Shown here: positions 17,346-25,990 of the stretch, piece by piece
Position numbering within the stretch: the stretch's first letter is position 1
Layout of the letters: every line of letters begins with the position of its first letter
DNA from: Candidatus Rokuibacteriota bacterium
GTDB taxonomy: Bacteria; Methylomirabilota; Methylomirabilia; Rokubacteriales; CSP1-6
Length of the DNA: 64,000 nt
Assembly (NCBI GenBank): GCA_003220225.1
Contig: QHRU01000057.1
Span: 1 to 64,000, forward strand
Direction of reading: 5' to 3'
The notes under the pieces: generated by a model
Seen by the model: the letters and a program-made list of their open reading frames with translations, nothing else
Database searches by the model: none
What the model was told of the DNA's origin: nothing
Program-made: the position numbers and the translations under genes

Positions 17346-17797
17346 TCACACGTCGTTTGGCCAGAGCGGTTTCGAGAGCGTCCACGCCGGCCGCTGGCCG
17401 AATCGCTCGACGAAGGTCACCTCGTGCGCCGGCTTCCGCGGCGCCACCGCCCAGCGTCCCGTCGGGTACCCGAGGGCCACGATGCTCGCGAGCATCCACC
17501 CCTCGTCGGCCGGCACGCCGAGCCGCGGAAAGATCTCGGCCTGATGCCGCGCGAGACTGCCCACGGGGACGCTGCCCAGTCCGTGCGCCCGGGCCGCGAG
17601 CTGCAGGCTCCAGACCGACGGGTAGATCGAGCCCCCGGGCCAGATCGCGTTCTCACCCGACTTGATGAGGGCGGCGCGCCACCGCTCGGCGCGCGAATCG
17701 CGGCGTCCAGCAGGCGCGGAATCACCTCGTCGGGGACGTCCCGCGGCTGCATCCGTCGCATCGCGCGCGTCGTGTAGAGCGCCTCGAGCAGCTCCAT
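17346..17797 (-). pseudogene. Nitroreductase family protein, internally deleted and frameshifted
   Basis: The first 39-40 codons from ATG 17797 (MELLEALYTTRAMRRMQPRD ... AAIRAPSGG) are a good nitroreductase N-terminus. The reading then jumps frame to AERWRAALIKSGEN...GGSIYPSVWSLQLAARAHGLGS and ends LSKPLWPNDV at 17346. About 150 codons remain, against roughly 210 or more in the family, so some 60-70 codons including part of the FMN site are missing. The join lies at CGCCGAGCGGTGGCG (about 17671-17685), readable as APSGG in one frame and AERWR in the other, as expected for deletion between short direct repeats. Unlikely to be functional. Confidence 0.8.
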
Positions 17798-17884
17798 CGC
17801 GTCACCTCGCTGTGGGTCGCCGGAGTATAGCCAGCGGCGGCGAGGGCGGCAATCGATGCTAGAGTCTCGGCGAAAGGGGGCCTC

Positions 17885-18952
17885 ATGGACATTCCACGCA
17901 CGATGAAGGCGACGGTCCTCGTCGCGCCGCACCGCTTCGAGCTGCAGGAGCGCCCGGTGCCGGTGCCCGGCGACGAAGACGTCCTCGTCCGCGTGCGCGC
18001 CTGCGGCGTCTGAGGTACGGATCTGAAGCTCATCCACACCGGCATGCCCCAGATGCCGCCCTACGGCGAGTTCATCTTCGGGCACGAATACGCGGGCGAC
18101 GTGGTCGCGGTGGGCCGGACGGTGGACGAGTTTCGGGTCGGCGACCGGGTGGTCGTCGAGGCGCACATGGGCTGCCGCCGCTGCGAGAACTGCATCCGCG
18201 GGCTCTACACCGCATGCCTGAACTACGGCAACCGCACGCGCGGGCATCGCGCGAACGGGTTCACCACCAACGGCGGGCTCGCCGAGTACGCGGTGAACCA
18301 CGTCAACACGCTGTATCGCATTCCCGAGGGCGTCTCCTACGAGGAGGCGACGGTGGTGATGACCTCCGGCAGCCCGCTCTTCGGCCTGGAGAACGCGGGC
18401 GGCTACTTCGCGGGCGAGACGGTGGCCGTGCTCGGCCCCGGCCCGATCGGGTTGATGGCGATCCAGCTCGTGAAGGCTCTCGGCGCCACTCGCGTGATCC
18501 TCACGGGCACGCGCGCCTCGCGCCTGGCCATGGGGCGCCAGCTCGGCGCCGACGTCGTCGTCAACAGCCGCGAGCAGGAGCCCATCGCGGCCGTGATGGG
18601 CGCGACCGGAGGCAAGGGCGCCGACCTCGTCATCGACTGCGCGGGCGGCGACGAGACGTTCGACCAGTCGCTGAAGATGGTGAAGTCGGGCGGCAAGGTG
18701 CTGCTGGTCGCCTTCTATCACGGGCCGGTCACCGCGGACGTGAGCCACGCCGTGCGGCGCAACGTCACCATCTACACCGAGCGCGGTGAGGGCGGCACCA
18801 GCGTCGGCCGCGCGCTCGCGCTGCTGGCCGCGGGCCGCCTCACCGCCAAGCCGCTCATCACCCACCAGTTCCCGCTCAGCCGCGTCCACGAGGCGTTCGA
18901 GGTGCTGGAGAAGCGGATCGGCGATCCGCTCAAGGTCGTCCTGAACCCGTGA
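17885..18952 (+). CDS. Zinc-dependent alcohol dehydrogenase (MDR family), candidate selenoprotein with in-frame UGA
   Basis: Reading from ATG 17885 (AAAGGGGG upstream) gives 355 codons with one in-frame TGA at 18011-18013, codon 43. The flanking residues are VRVRACGV-U-GTDLKLIH, so UGA replaces the Cys of the invariant GVCGTD motif, the catalytic zinc ligand. Everything else is intact: GHEYAG (second ligand region), the structural zinc set CRRCENC...C, and the Rossmann motif LGPGPIGLMAIQ. The paralogue at 35822-36916 has Cys there. A hairpin of SECIS geometry follows (18040-18058). The known family reaction is NAD(P)-dependent oxidation of an alcohol; the substrate is unknown. First gene of the operon to 30121. 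Alternative: a nonsense mutation or base error. Confidence 0.8.
18040..18058 (+). promoter_or_regulatory. Candidate bacterial SECIS hairpin in the alcohol dehydrogenase gene
   Basis: CGGCAT (18040-18045) pairs with ATGCCG (18053-18058) around the loop GCCCCAG. There are 32 nt between UGA and loop, the stem has 6 bp, and the first loop base is G. These fit the published bacterial SECIS consensus as I remember it (16-37 nt, at least 4 bp, G in the first two loop positions). The loop lacks the GU seen in E. coli, so this is the weakest of the three. Confidence 0.5.
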
Positions 18953-19893
18953 GGCATCGGCTCGCGTTCGCGGTCGCGCTGGTGCTCGCGGCGGCGGCAC
19001 CGGCCTCCGCGTTTCCCGACAAGCCGCTCGAGCTGACGGTGCTCTTCGGCGCCGGCAGCGCGGCCGATCTCCTCGCGCGCAAGCTGGCCGAGCTGGCCGG
19101 CCGCGACCTCGGCCAGCCCGTGACCGTCGTCAACCGCACCGGCGCCGGCGGCGCGCTCGGCTACACGTACGTGAAGGGCCAGCCGGCCGACGGCCACGCG
19201 CTGGTGTGGAACTCCAACAGCATCAGCACCGCCTACCACGCCGGCAACATGAAGCTCGACCACACCGCGTTCGCCGGCGTGGCCGCGCTCACCAGCGAGC
19301 CGGTCTCGCTCGCCGTGAAGGCCGACGCGCCGTGGAAGGACGCGCGCGAGCTGCTCGCGCACGCGAGGGCAAACCCCGGCCACGTGCGCCTCGGCAACTC
19401 CGGACGCGGCAGCTTCACGCATCTCGTCGCCGTCGCCCTCGAGAACCGCGCCGGGGTCAAGCTCACCCACGTCCCGTTCGGCCGCGAGCTGGCGGTGACG
19501 ACGGTGCTCGGCGACAAGATCGAGGCGAGCGTGCAGCTGCCGGCGGAGATCATGGCGCAGGTCACCGGCCGCCAGGTCCGCGTGCTCGCCGTCAGCGGCG
19601 ACACGCGGCTGGTCTCCCTGCCCGACGCGCCGACGCTCAGGGAGGCCGGCGTCGATCTCACCATGACGCTCTGGCGCGGGGTCGCCGTGCCCAAGGGCAC
19701 GCCCGAGACGGCGATCGCGCGGCTCGAGCGCGCGTTCACTCAGGCCGCCAACGGCCCGGAGTTCCGGGACTTCGCCGCCCGCATGGGCGCCGTCGTCGAC
19801 GTGCGGGGGGCGAAGGACTTCGACGCGTTCATGGCGCGCGACGACCGCGAGATCGCGGCGCTGATGGAGCAGATCGGCCTCAGGAAGCAGTAG
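18949..19893 (+). CDS. tctC: Tripartite tricarboxylate transporter substrate-binding protein (TctC/Bug family)
   Basis: A 314-residue periplasmic protein from GTG 18949, overlapping the dehydrogenase stop as GTGA. Signal peptide at about 1-21 (ASAFPDKPLE follows). It has the Bug fold features: PDKPLELTVLFGAGSAADLLAR, VVNRTGAGGALGYTYV, the PGHVRLGNSGRGS loop and the hinge LPDAPTLREAGVDL. Ligands of this family are small carboxylates (citrate-like, tartrate, aromatic acids) caught with high affinity. TctB and TctA follow, so the importer is complete. Confidence 0.93.
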   Translation: MRHRLAFAVALVLAAAAPASAFPDKPLELTVLFGAGSAADLLARKLAELAGRDLGQPVTVVNRTGAGGALGYTYVKGQPADGHALVWNSNSISTAYHAGNMKLDHTAFAGVAALTSEPVSLAVKADAPWKDARELLAHARANPGHVRLGNSGRGSFTHLVAVALENRAGVKLTHVPFGRELAVTTVLGDKIEASVQLPAEIMAQVTGRQVRVLAVSGDTRLVSLPDAPTLREAGVDLTMTLWRGVAVPKGTPETAIARLERAFTQAANGPEFRDFAARMGAVVDVRGAKDFDAFMARDDREIAALMEQIGLRKQ

Positions 19894-19895
19894 CC

Positions 19896-20372
19896 GTGGG
19901 CCGTGATCGCTGGAGCGCGGCCGGCCTCGCCCTCCTCGCGATCGGCTACCTGTTCGCGGCTCGGCGCTACCCGCTCGACACGCTGACCACGCCGGGCCCG
20001 GGGATCGCGCCACTCGGCTCGGGGCTCGCGTTGCTCGCCCTCGCCGTGTGGCTGTTTATTGTAGCGGGGTCCGTGAGGCCGGCTCATGCCGCAGGTGGCC
20101 TGCCCGAGATCCGCGTGGCTCCGACATGCCCGACCGAATCGGCTCCGCAACGCCCGGGCTCTCGCACGGCGTTGCTCATGTGCGGTGCGCTCGTGCTCTA
20201 TGCGGGGCTGCTGCCGCGGCTCGGCTTCCTCGGCTCGTCGGTCGCGCTCGTCGTCGTCTCGTCGCGGCTCATGGGACTGGAGGGCTGGTGGCGACCGGCG
20301 GTGCTCGCGCTCGGCGTCACCGGCGTCGCCTATCTGCTCTTCGCGCGCTGGCTCGGTGTCCCGCTGCCGTGA
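19896..20372 (+). CDS. tctB: Tripartite tricarboxylate transporter small membrane subunit (TctB family)
   Basis: A 158-residue protein from GTG 19896, two bases after the TctC stop. About four membrane segments: residues 6-24, 40-60, 88-110 and 130-150, with a stretch of about 25 less hydrophobic residues between segments 2 and 3. The pattern AIGYLFAARRYPLDTLTTPGP-GIAPL is typical of TctB N-termini. Its stop overlaps the TctA start (GTGA). The role of this subunit is structural or coupling and is not understood in detail. Confidence 0.85.
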   Translation: MGRDRWSAAGLALLAIGYLFAARRYPLDTLTTPGPGIAPLGSGLALLALAVWLFIVAGSVRPAHAAGGLPEIRVAPTCPTESAPQRPGSRTALLMCGALVLYAGLLPRLGFLGSSVALVVVSSRLMGLEGWWRPAVLALGVTGVAYLLFARWLGVPLP

Positions 20373-21847
20373 GCGATCTGTTCGTCGCCCTCACGCCGCC
20401 GAATCTCCTGGCCTGCTTCATCGGCACCGTGCTCGGCACCGTCGTCGGCGTGCTCCCCGGGCTCGGCCCGGCCGCCGCGATGGCGCTCGTGCTGCCGCTG
20501 ACGATCAAGCTCGGGCCGACCGCGGGACTCATCATGCTGGCGGGCATCTACTACGGCGCGATGTATGGCGGCTCGACGACCTCCATCCTCGTCAACGTCC
20601 CGGGCGAGGCGGCCAGCGTGGTGACCACGATCGACGGGTATCGCCTCGCCCGCAGGGGACGCGCGGGGGCGGCGCTGGCGGTGGCCGCCATCGCCTCGTT
20701 CGTCGCCGGCACCTTCAGCGTCGTCGCGCTCCAGCTCGCCGCGCCGCTCGTGGCGCGCGCCGCGCTGGCCTTCGGCCCCGCGGAGTATTTCGCGTTCGCG
20801 CTGCTCGGCGTCGTGCTGCTGGCCAACCTCACCGGCGGCTCACGCGCGAAGTCGCTGGCCATGGTCGTCCTCGGCATCATGCTCTCGACGGTCGGCATGG
20901 ACCCGCTCGGTGGCACCGTGCGCTTCACCTTCGACCTCGCGGGAGCGCAGGCCGGGCTCAGCTTCGTCGCCGTCACGGCCGGCTTGTTCGGCGTGGCCGA
21001 GGTCCTCGCCACGATGGCGGACCCCGCGTCGACGACGCCCGTCGCCCGCGTCCGATTCCGCGAGCTCTATCCGAACCGCGAGGAGCTGCGGCGCTCGGTG
21101 CCGCCGATGCTGCGCGGCACCGTGCTCGGGTTCCTCGTCGGTCTCATCCCCGGCCCCGCCGCCACCATCGCGTCCTTCGTCTCCTACGGCGTGGAGAAGA
21201 AGATCAGCAGGCACCGCGACGAGCTCGGCACCGGCGCCATCGAGGGCGTGGCCGGGCCCGAGGCCGCCAACAACGCGGCGGCGGGCGGCGGCATGATCCC
21301 GCTCCTCTCGCTGGGCCTGCCCTTCACGCCGTCCACCGCGGTGCTCCTGAGCGGCATGCTCCTCATGAACGTCACGCCGGGGCCGTTTCTGCTGCGCGAT
21401 CACCCGCAAGTCTTCTGGGGCGTGATCGGGTCCTTCTACGTCGGCAACGTGATGCTGCTCGTGCTCAACCTGCCGCTGGTCGGCGTCTTCGCGCGCGTGG
21501 CGACGGTTCCGCCGCGCTTTCTCATGCCCGGCGTGCTCGTGCTCTGCGTGGTCGCCGCGTACGCCGACAACAACAACCTCTTCGACGTCTGGGTGGTCGT
21601 CGGCGCCGGCATCATCGGCTGGGCGATGCGGGCGCTCGGCTTCAACCCCGCGCCGCTCGTGCTCGGCCTGGTGCTGGGCCCCGTGCTCGAGCGCGCGTTC
21701 TTGCAGGCGCTCACGATCGCGCGCGGCGAGGTCTCTGGCCTCTGGGCCTCCGGCCCCGCCGCCGTCATGCTGGCCGCGGCGGCCGTGGCGTTCGTGGCGC
21801 CGGCCGTCCTGGCCCTGGCCCGCCGGTCCGCCGCCGACCCGGTATAG
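20369..21847 (+). CDS. tctA: Tripartite tricarboxylate transporter large permease (TctA family)
   Basis: A 492-residue membrane protein from GTG 20369 (SDLFVALTPPNLLACF). It carries the two TctA signature regions GTVVGVLPGLGPAAAMA (about 20-36) and GLIPGPAATIASFVSYGVEKK (about 256-276), and about 11-12 hydrophobic segments. The segment GIYYGAMYGGSTTSILVNVPGE lies in the first half. It imports the carboxylate delivered by TctC using the ion gradient. Thirteen bases separate it from the RidA-type gene. Confidence 0.95.
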   Translation: MSDLFVALTPPNLLACFIGTVLGTVVGVLPGLGPAAAMALVLPLTIKLGPTAGLIMLAGIYYGAMYGGSTTSILVNVPGEAASVVTTIDGYRLARRGRAGAALAVAAIASFVAGTFSVVALQLAAPLVARAALAFGPAEYFAFALLGVVLLANLTGGSRAKSLAMVVLGIMLSTVGMDPLGGTVRFTFDLAGAQAGLSFVAVTAGLFGVAEVLATMADPASTTPVARVRFRELYPNREELRRSVPPMLRGTVLGFLVGLIPGPAATIASFVSYGVEKKISRHRDELGTGAIEGVAGPEAANNAAAGGGMIPLLSLGLPFTPSTAVLLSGMLLMNVTPGPFLLRDHPQVFWGVIGSFYVGNVMLLVLNLPLVGVFARVATVPPRFLMPGVLVLCVVAAYADNNNLFDVWVVVGAGIIGWAMRALGFNPAPLVLGLVLGPVLERAFLQALTIARGEVSGLWASGPAAVMLAAAAVAFVAPAVLALARRSAADPV

Positions 21848-21860
21848 AAAGGAGACACAG

Positions 21861-22250
21861 ATGAATCGTCGGCTCATCAGCTCCGGCTCGTCGTTCGAGA
21901 GAGAGATCGGCTATTCGCGGGCGGTCGTCGATGGGGAGTGGGTCTTCGTCTCGGGCACGACGGGGTTCGACTATCAGTCGATGAGAATTTCGGAAAACCT
22001 GCTCGAGCAAGCCGAGCAGTGTTTGCGGAATATCACGTCTGCCCTCGAGCAGGCCGGGACCGGTCTCCGGGACGTGGTCCGGGTCACGTACATTCTTCCA
22101 AAGGCCGAGGACTTCCCTCAATGCTGGCCGATCCTCAAGAAATACTTCGGCGATGTGCGACCCGCCGCGACGATGATCTCGGCGGGATTGGCCGACCCCC
22201 GGATACGAATCGAAATCGAGGTGACGGCACGCCGGCAGGCCGACCGTTGA
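21861..22250 (+). CDS. RidA family protein (YjgF/YER057c/UK114)
   Basis: A 129-residue protein with AAGGAG 8 bases before ATG 21861. Family features are the strand VFVSGTTGFDY, the helix LEQAEQCLRNITSALEQAGTGLRDVVRVTYIL and the end PAATMISAGLADPRIRIEIEVTA. RidA proper uses an Arg near position 105 to hydrolyse reactive enamines; here R115/R117 lie in ADPRIRIEIE, so this resembles a Rid subgroup with altered specificity. In this operon it probably deaminates an imine/enamine intermediate or binds a catabolite (inference). Confidence 0.9.
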   Translation: MNRRLISSGSSFEREIGYSRAVVDGEWVFVSGTTGFDYQSMRISENLLEQAEQCLRNITSALEQAGTGLRDVVRVTYILPKAEDFPQCWPILKKYFGDVRPAATMISAGLADPRIRIEIEVTARRQADR

Positions 22251-22296
22251 GCCGGGAAGTCGCACGCCGTGGCCTCGGATGGTATAAGTCGGGGCC

Positions 22297-23988
22297 ATGA
22301 CGACCCCCGAGCCCGTCTACGACGTCGTGTGGCCGCTCGCCCCCTCCGCCGCGCCGGCGGGATCGCTCGCCGCGCGCTCCGCCGACCTCAGCGGCAAGAC
22401 CGTCGGCGAGCTGTGGGACTACCTCTTCAAGGGCGAGGAGATGTTCCCGCTCATCCGGAAGGCGCTCGAGACGCGCTATCCCGGCATCCGCTTCGTCGAG
22501 TTCGAGACGTTCGGCTCGATCCACGGCCGCGACGAGAAGGAGCTGGCGGCGACGCTGCCCGGGCTCCTGCGCAAGCACGGCTGCGACGCGGTGATCTCCG
22601 CCGTCGGCGCCTGAGGGTCGTGCACGCCCGCCGTGCTGCGGGCCGCCGCGATCGCCGAGAGGGCCGGAGTGCCGAGCGTGTCCATCGTCACCACGCCGTT
22701 CATGCAGCAGGCGGGCGTCGTGTCCAGGGGCGTCGGGCTGCCGTCGCTGCCGATCGCCGAGTATCCCGGCGTGCCGATGACCGACGGCTCGGACGCCGTC
22801 GCGAGGAAGGTCGAAGCGCTGCTGCCCCAGCTCGTCGCGGGACTCGCCGGGGCGCGCGATACCGGGCGTCCGACGGCGGCCGAGCCCGGACCGCGCGACG
22901 TCGTGCATCGCGGCACGCTCGACGAGATCCAGGAGCTCTTCCACAAGAACCTCTGGAGTGACGGCCTGCCCGTGATCCCGCCCACGCTCGCGCGCGTGGA
23001 GCGCTTCCTCGCTCACACGCGGCGACAGCCGGATGAGGTCATCGGCCGCCTGCTGCCGGAGAACCGCGCCGCCACCGTGTGGAGCATCGCGGTCAACGCC
23101 GTGATGGCGGGCTGCCGTCCCGAGTACATGCCGGTGCTGCTCGCGATCGTCGAGGCGATCGCCGAGCCGATCTTCCGCGTGGAGGACGCGGGCTCGACGC
23201 CGGGCTGGGAGCCGCTCGTCATCGTGAGCGGACCGATCGCGACCCGTCTCGACCTCAACCACGGTCAGGGCGTGATGCGCGTCGGCCGCCAGGCCAACTC
23301 GAGCCTCGGCCGCTTCCTGCGCCTCTATCTGCGCAACGTCGCCGGGCTGCGCATCCCGCCGGGCGCGGGCGACAAGGGCAGCATCGCGGGCTCGTTCAAC
23401 GTGGCGCTCGCCGAGGACGAAGACGCCGCGGCCGCGCTGGGCTGGTCCACGTTCGGCGTCGACCAGGGCTTCACGCGCGCGGACAGCGTGGTCACCGTGC
23501 AGAGCGTGGTGAGCATCAGCCCGCCGATCTACTCGGCGGGCACGCGCGCGCTCGATCACGTCCGCATCCTGGCCGAGGTGTTCGGCGGCGCGTGCGGCTA
23601 CTGGTCGTCGATCGGCATGAAGTACGCGCGCTGGGAGCCGCTGCTCGTCCTCGGCCCGTCGATCGCGCGCGTCATCGCCGAGGACGGCTGGTCGAAGGAC
23701 GACCTGCGCCGCTATCTGCACGAGCACGTCACGATCACGGCGCGGGAGGCCGAGACGTACGCGCTCCAGGTCGGCGCGACCGCCTACACGCTGGAGGCGC
23801 ACGTGAAGGCCGGGGTGCTGCCGGCGGCGTACGCGACGTCGAGCGATCCCGAGCGTCCGGTGCCGGTGTTCGTGCAGCCCGAGAAGATCGGCATCCTCGT
23901 CGCCGGCGATGCCGGCCGCAATCAATCCAAGGGCTACGTGAACAACCACATCCAGGGTGGCCGCGTGAGCAAGAGGCTGAGCGCGTGA
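22297..23988 (+). CDS. UGSC-motif (seleno)protein fused to an uncharacterised C-terminal domain
   Basis: One frame of 564 codons from ATG 22297, interrupted only by TGA 22612-22614 (codon 106). Around it the protein reads VISAVGA-U-GSCTPAVLRAAA, the U-G-S-C motif that names the known UGSC (seleno)protein family. U106 and C109 would form a selenenylsulfide-type U-x-x-C pair in an Asp/Glu-racemase-like fold (IAERAGVPSVSIVTTPF follows). After about residue 210 comes a second region of 350 residues starting near LFHKNLWSDGLPVIPPT that I know only from uncharacterised proteins. It ends with NNHIQGGRVSK. A SECIS-like hairpin follows the UGA. Read conventionally, the gene would be split into 22297-22614 and 22633-23988. 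Function unknown; redox or C-S/C-N chemistry is a guess. Confidence 0.88.
22626..22643 (+). promoter_or_regulatory. Candidate bacterial SECIS hairpin in the UGSC gene
   Basis: GCCCGC (22626-22631) pairs perfectly with GCGGGC (22638-22643) around CGTGCT. The loop begins 17 nt after UGA and has G in its second position, followed by U as in SelB-recognised loops. Together with the UGSC protein motif this is strong evidence for recoding. Confidence 0.7.
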
Positions 23989-24455
23989 GCGTCCGCTGGG
24001 CGCTCACGTTGGTGCTGGTGGCCGGCGCCGCCGAGGCCGGAAGCTCGGTCGACACGCCGGGCCACGCCTCCACCGCCGTCCGGTGCGGCGAGCAGACGCT
24101 GGCGGCCTGCACGCAGCGGCGCGTCGAAGCGCTGCAGCGCCTCGGGGCCACCCTCAAGCGTGCCGCCGGCCAGCAGCCGGCCAAGCCGCCGACCGATCCG
24201 AAAGCGCGCGGAGAGCTCGCGCGCTACGACCGCTGGCTCACGCTGCAGAGCGAGCGCGCCGAGAAGCTGGTGGCCGAGGGCCGGCGGGCGCTCGGCGCCG
24301 GCAAGGACGCGCCGGATCGGCAGATGTCGTTCAACCTGCAGTACCTGCAGCTGCAGAGCCAGATGCAGAACGAGAACCACGCCTACACGGCGGTCTCGAA
24401 CATCATGAAGACCAAGCACGACACGGTGAAGAACTCCATCTCGAACATCCGGTGA
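23985..24455 (+). CDS. Small secreted protein of unknown function, helical
   Basis: A 156-residue product from GTG 23985, in GTGA overlap with the UGSC gene. The first 18 residues (VRWALTLVLVAGAAEAGS) look like a signal peptide. The mature part begins with a probable disulfide (CGEQTLAAC) and is then almost wholly charged/polar helix; residues about 105-156 (MSFNLQYLQLQSQMQNE, VSNIMKTKHDTVKNSISNIR) have heptad-like spacing and may form a coiled coil. I do not recognise the family. Its position between a selenoprotein and a binding-protein gene suggests that it belongs to the same pathway, perhaps in the periplasm. Confidence 0.7.
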   Translation: MSVRWALTLVLVAGAAEAGSSVDTPGHASTAVRCGEQTLAACTQRRVEALQRLGATLKRAAGQQPAKPPTDPKARGELARYDRWLTLQSERAEKLVAEGRRALGAGKDAPDRQMSFNLQYLQLQSQMQNENHAYTAVSNIMKTKHDTVKNSISNIR

Positions 24456-24457
24456 CC

Positions 24458-25990
24458 ATGACCATGACCCTCGTGAGACTGCTCGTGATCGCCGTCGTCA
24501 TTGTTCTCGCCGCGCCCGCCGGTCACGCCGTCGCCGCCGAGGGCGAGCTGCGCTACGGCCTGCACGTCACGCTGGCCGCCAAGTGGCTGGACCCCGCGGA
24601 GACGGAGGCGTTCACCACGCCGTTCATGGTGCTCTACGCCGTCCACGACGCGATGGTGAAGCCGATGCCCGCCGGCATGAGCACGCCGAGCCTGGCCGAG
24701 TCGTGGAGCGAGGCCAGGGATCACCTCAGCTACACGTTCACCCTGCGCAGGAACGCGAAGTTCCACGACGGCTCGCCGGTCACCGCCGAGGACGTGAAGT
24801 TCTCGTTCGAGCGATACAAAGGCGCCTCCGCGACGCTGCTCAAGGAAAAGGTCAAGGAGGTCCAGGTCGTCTCGCCGACGCAGGTCCGCTTCGTCCTCAA
24901 GGAGCCGTGGCCCGACTTCATGCTCTTCTACGGCACCACCGCGTCCGGCGCCGGCTGGATCGTGCCGAAGAAGTACGTCGAGAAGGTCGGCGAGGACGGC
25001 TTCAAGAAGGCGCCGATCGGCGCCGGACCCTACCGCGTCGTGTCCTTCAACCCCGGCGTGGAGATCGTCCTCGAGGCCTTCGACGGCTACTGGCGCAAGG
25101 TGCCGAACATCAGGCGCCTGGTGATGCGCACGATGACCGAGGAGACCACGCGGGCCGCCGCGCTGAAGCGGGGCGAGGTGGATCTCGCCTATCTGTTCGC
25201 GGGGCCCGTCGCCGAGGAGCTGCGCAAGACGCCCGGCATCCGGTTGGAGGCACCGCTGCTGACCGGCGCGTTCTGGCTCGAGCTGCCCGAGCAGTGGGAC
25301 CCGAAATCGCCGTGGCACGATCGCCGGGTGCGCCTGGCCGCCAGCCATGCCATCGACCGGCAGGCGATCAACCAGGCCGAGACGCTCGGTTTCTCGCGCC
25401 TCACCGGCAGCATCGTTCCGCGCATCTTCCAGTTCGCGATCGCCATGGAGCCGCCCGCCTACGATCCGGCGCGGGCCAGGAAGCTCCTCGCGGACGCCGG
25501 CTACCCCAACGGCTTCGACGCCGGCGACTTCTATCCGTTCCCGCCGTACAACTCCATGGGCGAGGCGATCCTGGGCTACTTCCAGGCCGTCGGCATCCGG
25601 AGCCGCCTGCGCACGATGGAGCGCGCGACCTACTTCACGACGTGGCGCGAGAAGAAGCTGCACGGCGTGATCCTGGTCGTCACCTCCGTCATGGGCAACG
25701 CCGCCACCCGGCTGGAGCCGTACGCGACGAAGAACGGTATCTACGCGTACGGCTCGCTGCCCGAGATGGACGACCTCTTCGCCCGCCAGGCCCGCGAGCT
25801 GGACCCGAAGAAGCGCGAGGCGCTCGTGCACCGGATGCAGACGATCATGACCGAGCACGTCATGAACGTGCCCATCTACGACCTGGCGTTCATCTGGGGC
25901 GTCGGACCCCGCGTCGAGGTGAGCGGGGCCAACCTCATTCCGGGCTTCCCCTACTCGGCGCCCTTCGAGGATCTGAAAGTCAAGAGGTGA
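24458..25990 (+). CDS. Peptide-type ABC transporter substrate-binding protein without its own permease
   Basis: A 510-residue SBP_bac_5 protein from ATG 24458, with another ATG two codons later. Signal peptide 1-28 (AGHAVAAEGE). It has FHDGSPVTAEDVKFSFERYKG, PDFMLFYGT, PKKYVEKVGEDGFKK and DRRVRLAASHAIDRQAIN. It is strikingly similar in segment order and wording to the binding protein at 7016-8551, which belongs to the Dpp-type importer. No permease or ATPase is nearby, so it probably docks to that importer. Coupled to the next gene by GTGA. Confidence 0.92.
   Translation: MTMTLVRLLVIAVVIVLAAPAGHAVAAEGELRYGLHVTLAAKWLDPAETEAFTTPFMVLYAVHDAMVKPMPAGMSTPSLAESWSEARDHLSYTFTLRRNAKFHDGSPVTAEDVKFSFERYKGASATLLKEKVKEVQVVSPTQVRFVLKEPWPDFMLFYGTTASGAGWIVPKKYVEKVGEDGFKKAPIGAGPYRVVSFNPGVEIVLEAFDGYWRKVPNIRRLVMRTMTEETTRAAALKRGEVDLAYLFAGPVAEELRKTPGIRLEAPLLTGAFWLELPEQWDPKSPWHDRRVRLAASHAIDRQAINQAETLGFSRLTGSIVPRIFQFAIAMEPPAYDPARARKLLADAGYPNGFDAGDFYPFPPYNSMGEAILGYFQAVGIRSRLRTMERATYFTTWREKKLHGVILVVTSVMGNAATRLEPYATKNGIYAYGSLPEMDDLFARQARELDPKKREALVHRMQTIMTEHVMNVPIYDLAFIWGVGPRVEVSGANLIPGFPYSAPFEDLKVKR

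Noticed and set aside
17670-17690. Selenocysteine recoding as the explanation for the broken nitroreductase
   Set aside because: No UGA lies at the break; the two parts are in different frames and the protein is about 60-70 residues short, so deletion with frameshift explains it.
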